In this document: in pieces, positions 54,347 through 62,940 of the stretch
Position numbering within the stretch: the first letter of the stretch is position 1
Layout: every line of letters begins with the position of its first letter
From: Edaphobacter sp. 4G125
Lineage (GTDB): Bacteria; Acidobacteriota; Terriglobia; Terriglobales; Acidobacteriaceae
Reading direction: 5' to 3'
Assembly (NCBI RefSeq): GCF_014274685.1
Contig: NZ_CP060393.1
Coordinates: 3,159,501-3,223,500 of the forward strand
Length of the DNA: 64,000 bases
Program-made: the position numbers and the translations under genes
Notes under the pieces: generated by a model
Seen by the model: only the letters and a program-made list of their open reading frames with translations
What the model was told of the DNA's origin: nothing
Databases searched by the model: none

Positions 54347-55171
54347 ATGGCCCTTACAGCATTGATCATTGATGATGAGCCACTTGCGCGGCAGGAGTTG
54401 CAATACCTGCTGGAACACGCGGGAGGCGTCGAGATTCTTGCTCAAGGCACCAATGGAATCGAAGCCGTAGATCTGATCCGGACGCATCGGCCAGATGTTG
54501 TCTTTCTGGATGTCCAGATGCCCGGACTGGATGGATTCGGAGTCCTCAAAAAGCTGCTGGACCGGAAGGTCCCTTTGCCTCAAGTCGTCTTCGCAACGGC
54601 CTATAACCAATATGCGGTCCGGGCGTTCGAAGTGAACGCGGTTGACTACCTGCTGAAACCATTCGATCGAAAACGTGTGATGCAGACGCTCGAAAAAGCC
54701 CAGGAGCGCTTGGCTAGTCATGCGGAACGAAGCAATGGAAATCAGGTGTCCGCAGCTCCCGACACCGAATCTAAGCTCGATGCCCTTTTGCGGCTGGTCG
54801 AAGAGCAGGCTCAGACACCGACAGCAAGACAGCATACCGGCAAAGTGATTGTTAGAGCACAGAACCGCCTGCTGTTGGTGGACCAAAAAGAGATCTGCTT
54901 CGCGGCGATCGATGAGGGCACCATCACAGTGGTAACCCCTACGGTCGAAGGACACTCGAATTGCCGGACGCTGGAGGAGCTACAGGACCAGCTCGATCCC
55001 GAAGCATTCTGGAGAGCCCACCGCTCTTTCTTGGTAAACATCCAACACATCCGCGAGGTCGTGCCCTGGTTCAAATCGAGCTATCAGCTTCGCATGGATG
55101 ATCCGAAAAAGACAGAAATCCCTGTCAGCCGGGCACAGACCAAACGTCTGAAAGAACTTTTCAACCTTTAA
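54347..55171 (+). CDS. LytTR-family response regulator
   Basis: The receiver domain starts MALTALIIDDEPLARQEL, and its phospho-acceptor is D55 in VVFLDVQMPGLDGFG, with KP in YLLKPF. The C-terminal LytTR DNA-binding domain is marked by EAFWRAHRSFLVNIQHIREV and IPVSRAQTKRLKELF. The ATG at 54347 gives 274 residues. No histidine kinase adjoins it; the LytS-like kinase at 21253 is 32 kb away. Confidence 0.93.
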   Translation: MALTALIIDDEPLARQELQYLLEHAGGVEILAQGTNGIEAVDLIRTHRPDVVFLDVQMPGLDGFGVLKKLLDRKVPLPQVVFATAYNQYAVRAFEVNAVDYLLKPFDRKRVMQTLEKAQERLASHAERSNGNQVSAAPDTESKLDALLRLVEEQAQTPTARQHTGKVIVRAQNRLLLVDQKEICFAAIDEGTITVVTPTVEGHSNCRTLEELQDQLDPEAFWRAHRSFLVNIQHIREVVPWFKSSYQLRMDDPKKTEIPVSRAQTKRLKELFNL

Positions 55172-55213
55172 TTTTCTACCGAACCGGAGACAGATTCTCT
55201 GCGTACCTATACC

Positions 55214-55243
55214 TTGACTATCTACATAAATGATATGTAGATA
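55214..55243 (+). promoter_or_regulatory. PadR operator with promoter
   Basis: A perfect 9-bp inverted repeat, TATCTACAT (55219-55227) and ATGTAGATA (55235-55243), is centred 20 bases before the PadR ATG. The -35 element TTGACT (55214-55219) overlaps its left arm. The layout indicates autorepression of the padR-permease pair. Confidence 0.65.
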
Positions 55244-55251
55244 AACATAGT

Positions 55252-55578
55252 ATGGGAAAACCAAACGATCTTGTCCAGGGAACACTCGGTTTGCTGATAC
55301 TCAAAACCCTTTCGCTTGAGTCAAAACACGGCTGGGCGATTGCGAAGAGGATTCAGCAGATCTCGAACGATGTGTTGCAGGTGCAGCAAGGCTCGCTATA
55401 TCCAGCGTTACAACGGCTGGAACAGCAGGGATGGATTCGCTCCAAGTGGGGCGAAACAGAGACAGGTCGACAGGCACGGTTCTATTCGCTAACGGCAGCT
55501 GGACGCGCACAGCTCGAGAAGGAACGAGAGATGTGGTCGAGGCTATCGGCGGCGATTGATCTTGTCGTCGAGAGCTGA
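55252..55578 (+). CDS. PadR-family transcriptional regulator
   Basis: The 108-residue winged-helix protein has LVQGTLGLLILKTLSLESKH, VQQGSLYPALQRLEQQGWI and RFYSLTAAGRAQLEKE. The short C-terminal dimerisation helix is typical of the PadR-s1 group. It is paired with a large permease whose frame starts within 20 bases, the arrangement recurrent in Acidobacteriota. Confidence 0.93.
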   Translation: MGKPNDLVQGTLGLLILKTLSLESKHGWAIAKRIQQISNDVLQVQQGSLYPALQRLEQQGWIRSKWGETETGRQARFYSLTAAGRAQLEKEREMWSRLSAAIDLVVES

Positions 55579-55594
55579 AGACGAGGAGAGCGAT

Positions 55595-58258
55595 ATGCGC
55601 TGGGTGGATCAGATACGGAAGACGATAGCGACTCTCTTCCGGCGACAGCAGGAGACTGCACGGCTGGATGAAGAAATGCGGTTCCACCTGGAGCAGGAGA
55701 TCGCAGAGCGGATTCAGCTTGGCGCTTCTCCTGAAGACGCTCGTAAAGCTGCAATGCGCGACTTCGGCAATCCTACGCTGCTGCGCGATGAAGCAAGACG
55801 CGGCTGGAACTGGGGATGGCTGGAGACGCTGGGCCGCGATCTTCGCTTCGGTGCACGTGCGCTGATGCGTTCGCCGGGATTTACCGTAACCACAATTGCG
55901 GTAATGACGCTCTGCATTGGAGCAACGATCTGCCTGTTTACTGTAGTGCGGGCGGTCCTGTTAGAGCCACTTCCCTTTCAGGACCCAGACAACCTAGTGA
56001 TGGTGTACGAGCACTTCCGCAGCAATACATTGGGAAATCCATACAACGAAGTTGCTCCGGGCGACTTCTACGAGTGGCGAGCGCAAACGCATGGGTTCGC
56101 GGATATGGCCTCATATCACTACTCCAGCCTGACGGTTACTGGCGACCACGGAGAGATGCCGGAGATGGTGGCAGCGCAGAAGGGAACGTGGAATCTCTTT
56201 CCGTTGCTGGGAGTGAGACCCGTGCTTGGCCGGACGTTTCGTGAAGACGAGGATCAGGTGGGAGATCACCATGTCGCCATACTGACCTGGAGCTTCTTTC
56301 AGAGGCGCTTTGGCGGCGATCCCTCGATTGTAGGAAAGACGTTCCGTATGGCAGCGAGGCCGTACATGGTCGTTGGCGTACTGCCGGAGTGGTTCGCGTA
56401 TCCCGATGCGCGGACGCAGGTGTGGGTCCCGTACTCAGACGGAGAGACCTACGAGAATCTGCATGCGCACGACAATCACAATCCGTTCGTGGTCGCGCGG
56501 ATGAAGCCGGGCGTAAGCCTGAAGACGGCTACGGATGAGGTGAGCGCGCTACAGTATCGGATGCACATGCAGTATGCAGGCAAACCGGTAGCTGAAGATG
56601 TCTTGTCACGCCCGATGATCGACGACGTCGTGCAGGATGTGAAGACGCCGCTTTTGATGATGATGGCGGCGGTGGCGTGCATGTTGCTGATCGGATGCCT
56701 GAATGTCTCGAACCTCCTTGTCGCTCGTGGCGCGGCGAGGCAGAAGGAGATGTCGATTCGCGGCGCTCTTGGGGCAGGTCGTTTTGCTTTGCTGCGTGAG
56801 CAGATGACGGAGACGGTGATTCTATGCGGATGCGGCGGATTGCTTGGACTGCTGCTGGCGATGGCAGGAACGGCATGGCTGAAGCTGCATTGGAAGGGTC
56901 TGCCTCGAGCCGCTGCGATTCATGTTGATGTGATCATCGTGTTGTTCACGTTTGGAGTGGTGGGCTTGACTGCGGTTCTCGCAGGCTTGCTGCCTGCGTT
57001 GTCTTCGACACAACGAGGAGTTCTGGAGGGGCTTAAGGATTCTTCTCGTGGATCAGGAGTTGGTGTGTCTAGGGCGAAGCTGCGGAAGACGCTGCTGAGC
57101 ATCGAGATTGCGCTGACGGTTGTGCTGCTGCTTTCGTCAGGATTGCTGCTGAAGAGCTTTGTCCAGTTACGGACGACGGACCTTGGCATCTCCGGCGATC
57201 ATCTGCTGACACTACGATACAACCTGCCGATGGAGGTATATACCAAACCAGAGCAGAGCCTTGCGTTTTCGCAATCGCTGCTGGAGCGCGTGAGGCGCAT
57301 TCCAGGGATAGAGTCGGCAGGGCTGGGTTCAACGGTGCCAGGGGCAGGATGGGATGGAGACCAGGTCTTCATCATTCCAGAGCGCCCGAACTATGAATCA
57401 AATAAGCAACCCGATGCGATCGTCCGGTATGCGGACCCATCGTACTTTGCAACGCTCGGCATTCCACTGATTGCAGGAAGAGTGTTCAACGAACACGATC
57501 GGCTCGACCAAGCCAATAAGGTCATCGTCTCGGAGGAGCTGGTGAAGCGATATTATCCAGGCGAAAATGTGATTGGGCGCACGATCGTGATTGGTACAGA
57601 TATCACGAACAAGAAGAGAACCTACGAGATCGTGGGCGTTGTGGGCAACACGCTGTGGCGTGTGGGTAAGCCGACGAAAGCGACAACATATTTTCCGGTC
57701 TTCTCCGGTAATACAGGCTACAGGTCCACATTGGTTGTACGCACGTCCGGCGATCCGTTGAGCTATGCGGTTGCGATCCAGAAGGAAATAGCTGCGCTCG
57801 ACCCCCAGCTGCCTGTCGTCGATGTGCTGACGATCCCGCAAATCGTCGGAGAATCAACAGTGAACCAGAGCTTTTCTGCATCGCTAGTGTTGGTCTTTGC
57901 CGTACTTTCGTTGCTGCTGGCCGGCGTGGGACTTTATGGCGTTCTGTCGTATGTGGTGACGCAACGGGTTCCTGAGATTGGTATACGCATTGCGCTAGGC
58001 GCACAGCGGGGACAGGTGCTGGGACTAGTACTGCGCGATGGACTACGACCAGTGGTATTCGGCCTGGTTATAGGAGTCGGCGGCGGTATTTCAGTCGGGT
58101 ACGTAATCCGTTCGCTGCTGTACGAGACAAAGCCTCTGGACCCAATCGTCTTTGCTGTGATGGCGACTCTGCTGTTGGTCGTAGCTGCACTCGCAAGTGC
58201 AGCGCCTGCATGGCGGGCCTCAAGTATAGACCCGATGCAGGCGCTGCGCACCGAATAG
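55595..58258 (+). CDS. MacB-like FtsX permease (acidobacterial duplicated orphan permease)
   Basis: The ATG at 55595 follows GAGGAGAG and begins MRWVDQIRKTIATLF. An N-terminal helix-rich leader (LDEEMRFHLEQEIAERI, GASPEDARKAAMRDFGNP) precedes two MacB_PCD/FtsX units: MSIRGALGAGRFALLREQM and PEIGIRIALGAQRGQVLGLV. Each has periplasmic domains (GVRPVLGRTFREDED; GIPLIAGRVFNEHD). 887 residues, eight or more helices. No ATPase gene is adjacent, matching the 'orphan' type. PadR control by the operator upstream is likely. Confidence 0.9.
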   Translation: MRWVDQIRKTIATLFRRQQETARLDEEMRFHLEQEIAERIQLGASPEDARKAAMRDFGNPTLLRDEARRGWNWGWLETLGRDLRFGARALMRSPGFTVTTIAVMTLCIGATICLFTVVRAVLLEPLPFQDPDNLVMVYEHFRSNTLGNPYNEVAPGDFYEWRAQTHGFADMASYHYSSLTVTGDHGEMPEMVAAQKGTWNLFPLLGVRPVLGRTFREDEDQVGDHHVAILTWSFFQRRFGGDPSIVGKTFRMAARPYMVVGVLPEWFAYPDARTQVWVPYSDGETYENLHAHDNHNPFVVARMKPGVSLKTATDEVSALQYRMHMQYAGKPVAEDVLSRPMIDDVVQDVKTPLLMMMAAVACMLLIGCLNVSNLLVARGAARQKEMSIRGALGAGRFALLREQMTETVILCGCGGLLGLLLAMAGTAWLKLHWKGLPRAAAIHVDVIIVLFTFGVVGLTAVLAGLLPALSSTQRGVLEGLKDSSRGSGVGVSRAKLRKTLLSIEIALTVVLLLSSGLLLKSFVQLRTTDLGISGDHLLTLRYNLPMEVYTKPEQSLAFSQSLLERVRRIPGIESAGLGSTVPGAGWDGDQVFIIPERPNYESNKQPDAIVRYADPSYFATLGIPLIAGRVFNEHDRLDQANKVIVSEELVKRYYPGENVIGRTIVIGTDITNKKRTYEIVGVVGNTLWRVGKPTKATTYFPVFSGNTGYRSTLVVRTSGDPLSYAVAIQKEIAALDPQLPVVDVLTIPQIVGESTVNQSFSASLVLVFAVLSLLLAGVGLYGVLSYVVTQRVPEIGIRIALGAQRGQVLGLVLRDGLRPVVFGLVIGVGGGISVGYVIRSLLYETKPLDPIVFAVMATLLLVVAALASAAPAWRASSIDPMQALRTE

Positions 58259-58275
58259 GAACTTGTACTTCCCTG

Positions 58276-58941
58276 CTACTTTGGCTCCTGACCGGGTTTC
58301 GCTCCCTGGATCACAAGTTCGTTATCCACGGCGAATGCTCCGGGCGCAGAGTTTGCCTGCATAAACGCGATCGCTGCATCGCTCTGGTTGAGGACGGCTC
58401 CGTATAAAGTGACGTGGCCATTGTTCACAATGATGTGAATCGCGTGATAACCGATGGGAGGATTATTGGTGATGCCACCGGCCATCAATGCCACGCCTGC
58501 TCCAGGCCCAATCGCGCGACCAAGCGATCCTTGGTTGGCGTTGTACTTTCGTAGCGCAGGCTGCGTGTAGATGCGGTTATAGACAGCGGCACGGATGCGA
58601 TCATCGTTCGGCGAAAGCGGAAGGACCTTGATCTCGTTGTCGACTCCGGCAATTCCCTGGATGTCTTTCACCGCACGCCCCGCATCATCCTTAAGGACCG
58701 GCCTTGAGGCATAGCCGTTCAAAACCAGCGTTCGCCCTTTGAACCCAAAGGTGATCCAGTCGAAGACCGCATAGTTGTTCAGGCCGAGAAGTTTCTTGCG
58801 GACTTCTGTCACGATGCGGATGCCATCTTCTTGTGACATCGGCGCAGCCTGTTGCACATTCTGCGCCAGGACTGGTGTTGGAGATGAGAAAGGAAACGCG
58901 AAAAATGCCGCTGCAAGACAGATTATGCTACGTCGTACCAT
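58276..58941 (-). CDS. Periplasmic protein with two BON domains
   Basis: From the ATG at 58941 (GGGAGA upstream) come a signal peptide (MVRRSIICLAAAFFAFPFSS) and two BON-type modules, near residues 45-110 and 125-215. They contain FKGRTLVLNGYASRP with VDNEIKVLPLSPNDDRI and VNNGHVTLYGAVLNQSDAA. BON domains bind membranes or serve osmotic or envelope stress. A longer frame from 59151 lacks support. Confidence 0.85.
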   Translation of the reverse strand: MVRRSIICLAAAFFAFPFSSPTPVLAQNVQQAAPMSQEDGIRIVTEVRKKLLGLNNYAVFDWITFGFKGRTLVLNGYASRPVLKDDAGRAVKDIQGIAGVDNEIKVLPLSPNDDRIRAAVYNRIYTQPALRKYNANQGSLGRAIGPGAGVALMAGGITNNPPIGYHAIHIIVNNGHVTLYGAVLNQSDAAIAFMQANSAPGAFAVDNELVIQGAKPGQEPK

Positions 58942-59017
58942 AAAATCTCCCTTTCGATACAGAGGTCGTCGTTGCCAACTTGAAGATAATCCAAAGGATG
59001 AGCTTGGTCTAGGGCAA

Positions 59018-59659
59018 TTACAGTCGCCCTTCTTTCTTTTGTGCCATAACCAGACCGCGAGGTGTGGGAAGCAGGATGCACGACAACAGGCCTTCGGATT
59101 CCATCTTGAGCGCGGCATCGCGAACGACTTTGAGATGCGAGCTTGCATCATGCATCAGCACCACTCCTGTTGGACGAATCTGGGGGAGGAATCGCTTCAC
59201 TTCGGCTTCACGAATAGGCATATCAGAGTCCGAGAAGAAGAGATCGATGGTGCCTTCAATGTGCATCTCAAGTGAGGATTCGTTACGAAGTTCGATCCAT
59301 TCCGATAGCTCTGAAGCAGCAATCTTCTCTTTCGCCTTAGCAAAGACGAGTGGGTCGAATTCACAAGAGATAATTTTGCCGAACCCGTTCGCCTTAAGCG
59401 CCTTCGCGATCCAGAGCGTTGAGACACCAAGAAACGAACCGGTCTCAACGACCAGGGTTGGCTTAATCGTCGTAACGAGCGTGTAAAGAAACTCCAGAAC
59501 CTCCGCCTCGGCCGTCATGGAGTCGTACATATGCCAACGTTCCGGATGCGGGCACTCTGGCGTTGGACGATGATATTCCGGCAGGAGAGTTCCGCCTGCG
59601 CGTTCTGCTTGGAGCATCACCTTGTGCTCCTGCTTGATCTTCTTTTTGAACAGACCCAT
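59018..59659 (-). CDS. Class I SAM-dependent O-methyltransferase-like protein
   Basis: The SAM site is VVETGSFLGVSTLWIAKALK, followed by IISCEFDPLVFAKAKEKI and DLFFSDSDMPIREAEV. IRPTGVVLMHDASSH is the catalytic-region strand. The fold matches small O-methyltransferases (COMT/CmcI-like), 213 residues. The N-terminus is basic (GLFKKKIKQEHK). Acceptor is unknown. Confidence 0.82.
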   Translation of the reverse strand: MGLFKKKIKQEHKVMLQAERAGGTLLPEYHRPTPECPHPERWHMYDSMTAEAEVLEFLYTLVTTIKPTLVVETGSFLGVSTLWIAKALKANGFGKIISCEFDPLVFAKAKEKIAASELSEWIELRNESSLEMHIEGTIDLFFSDSDMPIREAEVKRFLPQIRPTGVVLMHDASSHLKVVRDAALKMESEGLLSCILLPTPRGLVMAQKKEGRL

Positions 59660-59862
59660 TCAGCTACCTTTCGGTTTCATTATAGGTAGCCAACGGGAAG
59701 ATGCAGGCGCCATTCCTCATTTTGGAGATTGGCTCCGAAGGCTATGGATCCCTTGCAGCCAAACTTTAGCACCGGTTTTACGTCGTACTTTGAAGAATCC
59801 ACGTCGGGTTGCTGATTTCGCCGGATATACAACAAATCGCAAATCGTGAGGAACGATCAACA

Positions 59863-61638
59863 TTGAAGATCGAAGACTATGCACTGATCGGAGATTGCGA
59901 GACGGCCGCGCTGGTTGGAGATCATGGTTCCATTGATTGGCTGTGCTGGCCGAATTTTGGTTCAGCCGCCTGTTTCGCCAGCCTGTTAGGGACAGAAGAA
60001 AACGGCTTCTGGCGCCTGGCACCTTCAGAGCCGCATCGCAGTTCTCGCCGCTATCTGCCGAATACGCTGATTCTCGAGACCACGTATGAGAATACGCAAG
60101 GCGTCGTCAGGATTCTGGACTTCATGCCGCCCCACAATTCGCACTCGCATCTGGTACGGATTGTGCAAGGGCTACGTGGAAAAGTCCCCATGCGGGGTGA
60201 GCTTGTGCTCCGTTTCAGCTACGGATCCGCCGTCCCTTGGGTGACACGAACCGATACCGGCATCCGCGCAGTCGCAGGGCCGGATGCGGTCGATCTCCAC
60301 ACCACTGCTCCCTTGAAGGGAGAGCGGCTACGGACAATGAGCGATTTTGAGATCAGCGCAGGAGAAGAGGTCTCCTTCGTTCTTACGTATGGGACCTATG
60401 GCGATTATCGAGAGAATTCCACAGGAAACCCGATCGATGGAGCGAAGGCGCTGCAACAGACAAAGGATTTCTGGACCGACTGGGCCAATCGCTGCAAGTA
60501 TCAGGGCCCCTATCGCGAAGAAGTTCTACGGTCGCTCCTGACGTTGAAGGCATTAACCTTTGAACCCACGGGGGGCATGATCGCCGCCGTGACCACCTCT
60601 CTGCCCGAAGATATTGGCGGCGTCAGGAACTGGGACTATCGTTACTGCTGGCTGCGCGACACGACGTTTACCCTTCTGGCCCTGATGAACGAAGGTTATT
60701 TCGACGAAGCTACGCACTGGATGCAATGGCTTCGCCGCACCATCGCAGGAAAGCCGGACCAGTTGCAGATCATGTATGGAGTTTTAGGCGAACGCATCCT
60801 TACGGAGTGGGAGGTGAAATGGCTTCCGGGATATGAAAACTCTGCCCCAGTGCGCGTTGGGAATGCGGCTTCCGAACAGTTGCAGCTCGATACCTATGGC
60901 GAGGTACTGGACGCATTTTTCTCGATGAACACAGCGCTCGATCAAGAGACACGCTCCTCTGACTTCGCACTGCTTCGAAACCTTGTTCAACATCTCGAAT
61001 CGATATGGCATAAACCTGATGAAGGAATCTGGGAGGTTCGTGGCGGTCCAAAACACTTCATCTATTCCAAGGTTATGGCATGGGTTGCTTTTGATCGGGC
61101 CATCAGAATTGCTGAACAAAGTGGATATGATGCTCCGCTGGACCGATGGAAGAAGACACGCGATGTCATTCATCAGGAAGTCTGCACCCGTGGCTTTGAT
61201 CAAGAACAAAACAGCTTCGTGCAGCACTATGGAACTACCCAGTTGGATGCTTCGACGCTGTTATTAGCTCTCGTCGGCTTCTTACCTCCAGAAGATCCGC
61301 GGATCCAGGGAACGATTCATGCAGTAGAACGGCACCTGATGCAGGACGGTCTGGTTATGCGCTACGACACATCGAAGACCGAGGATGGTTTCCCCGGCGA
61401 TGAGGGCAAGTTCCTTGCATGCAGCTTCTGGCTCGTAAGTAATCTGCAAATGATTGGGCGGGAAAAAGACGCTAACCAACTCTTTGAACGGCTGCTGTCT
61501 CTCGCCAATGATGTTGGGCTCTTGTCTGAGGAATATGACACGAAGCGGCATCGGCTGGTCGGTAATTTTCCGCAGGCACTCTCGCATATCGCCTTGATTG
61601 GAGCGGCATATCATCTGACACGTGCCAAAACGCAATAA
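59863..61638 (+). CDS. GH15-family glucoamylase/trehalase-like enzyme
   Basis: The TTG at 59863 with GAGG upstream begins KIEDYALIGDCETAAL, the common start of this family. The N-terminal beta-sandwich is followed by the alpha/alpha toroid, with GVRNWDYRYCWLRDTTFTL, GVLGERILTEWEVKWLPGYE and LLSEEYDTKRHRLVGNFPQA containing conserved acidic residues. Cytosolic GH15 proteins hydrolyse alpha-glucans or trehalose. 591 residues. Confidence 0.9.
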   Translation: MKIEDYALIGDCETAALVGDHGSIDWLCWPNFGSAACFASLLGTEENGFWRLAPSEPHRSSRRYLPNTLILETTYENTQGVVRILDFMPPHNSHSHLVRIVQGLRGKVPMRGELVLRFSYGSAVPWVTRTDTGIRAVAGPDAVDLHTTAPLKGERLRTMSDFEISAGEEVSFVLTYGTYGDYRENSTGNPIDGAKALQQTKDFWTDWANRCKYQGPYREEVLRSLLTLKALTFEPTGGMIAAVTTSLPEDIGGVRNWDYRYCWLRDTTFTLLALMNEGYFDEATHWMQWLRRTIAGKPDQLQIMYGVLGERILTEWEVKWLPGYENSAPVRVGNAASEQLQLDTYGEVLDAFFSMNTALDQETRSSDFALLRNLVQHLESIWHKPDEGIWEVRGGPKHFIYSKVMAWVAFDRAIRIAEQSGYDAPLDRWKKTRDVIHQEVCTRGFDQEQNSFVQHYGTTQLDASTLLLALVGFLPPEDPRIQGTIHAVERHLMQDGLVMRYDTSKTEDGFPGDEGKFLACSFWLVSNLQMIGREKDANQLFERLLSLANDVGLLSEEYDTKRHRLVGNFPQALSHIALIGAAYHLTRAKTQ

Positions 61639-61666
61639 TCGAAACGAAGGATGCAAGCTACGGCGC

Positions 61667-62836
61667 TTATAACGTGAGCTTTGCAATTGTAGCCAACTGC
61701 ATAAACGAAGTACCTTCGTAGATCTTGCCGATCTTGGCGTCGCGGTAAAGCTTTTCGACGGGATAGTCCTTTACGAATCCTGAACCGCCATAGACCTCCA
61801 CAGCAAGCGAGGCTACACGTTCTGCGACCTGCGAAGCGAAGTACTTTGCCATCGCTGCTTCTTTCAAAAACTCCTGGCCTGCATCTTTCAATCGGGCAGC
61901 GTTATAGACCAGAAGACGAGCGGCCTCGATCTCAGTCGCCATCTCAGCAAGTTGAAATTGCATCGCCTGAAACTCCACGATCGGCTTGCCGAATTGTTTG
62001 CGTTCCTTGGCCCATCGAAGCGCATGTTGCCATGCCCCTTGCGCGAGACCCAGCATTTGGGCACCGATGCCGATGCGTCCTTCGTTGAGAGTTTCGATGG
62101 CGATCTTGTAGCCCTTGCCCGGCTCTCCTAGTACCTGCGAAGCAGGAAGAACGCAGTCACGGAAGATCAGTTCGCATGTGCTGGAGGCGCGGATACCAAG
62201 TTTGTCTTCTTTCTTGCCAAGGGAAAAGCCGGGGGTATCTTTCTCCACGAGAAATGCGGTGATCCCCTTGTAGCCCGCAGCGCGGTCGATTGTTGCAAAG
62301 ACAATAAAAATACCCGCCTCTTTCGCATTTGTGATCCAGAGCTTCTGGCCATTTAATACATAGCGATCGCCCTGCCGGGAGGCGCGCGTCTCCAATGCGA
62401 AAGCATCTGAGCCGGAACCTGCTTCGCTCAACGCATAGGCTCCGATCGTATCGGCAGCAAGCCGGGGGAGATATTGCTGCTTCTGCTCTTCCGTAGCCCA
62501 TCGTCGAAGAGCGTTGATGCAAAGCGTATTCTGCACATCGACAAGAACGCCAACCGCCGGATCGACGGCCGAAATCTCTTCGACGGCAAGAATGGCCTCA
62601 AAGAATGTCCCCTCAGGACCACCATACTGTTCGGGAATCTCAATTCCCATCAACCCAAGCTCAAAGAGCTGGCGAAGGAGCTTTGGGTCCATCTGCTGTG
62701 CTTCATCCATGGAACGGACGAGCGGCCCGATTTCAGCAGCAGCGAACTTTCGCACCGTCTCACGAAAGAGCTGTTCGTCCTCGCTCAGGCGCGTTAGTGC
62801 AACTCGGTTGGATGTGGCAGACTCACGAAGATCCAT
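61667..62836 (-). CDS. Acyl-CoA dehydrogenase (short/branched-chain type)
   Basis: The FAD enzyme has GAYALSEAGSGSDAFALET, QKLWITNAKEAG and KIYEGTSFMQLATIAKL, where the Glu of YEGTS is the likely catalytic base. EQYGGPEGTFFEAILAVEE and VYGGSGFVKDYPVEKLYRD are typical of ACADSB/ACADS. Length 389 is normal. It is divergent from the transporter with a 104-base gap. Confidence 0.93.
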   Translation of the reverse strand: MDLRESATSNRVALTRLSEDEQLFRETVRKFAAAEIGPLVRSMDEAQQMDPKLLRQLFELGLMGIEIPEQYGGPEGTFFEAILAVEEISAVDPAVGVLVDVQNTLCINALRRWATEEQKQQYLPRLAADTIGAYALSEAGSGSDAFALETRASRQGDRYVLNGQKLWITNAKEAGIFIVFATIDRAAGYKGITAFLVEKDTPGFSLGKKEDKLGIRASSTCELIFRDCVLPASQVLGEPGKGYKIAIETLNEGRIGIGAQMLGLAQGAWQHALRWAKERKQFGKPIVEFQAMQFQLAEMATEIEAARLLVYNAARLKDAGQEFLKEAAMAKYFASQVAERVASLAVEVYGGSGFVKDYPVEKLYRDAKIGKIYEGTSFMQLATIAKLTL

Positions 62837-62940
62837 AAGGAAACTGAGTCTAGCATTGCACCAACAGACAGAACAGCAGACCGGCCTTTCTGCAAGGATT
62901 CAACAAAAGGTTTTACACTGGAGTTTCTGGTCTTTTACGG

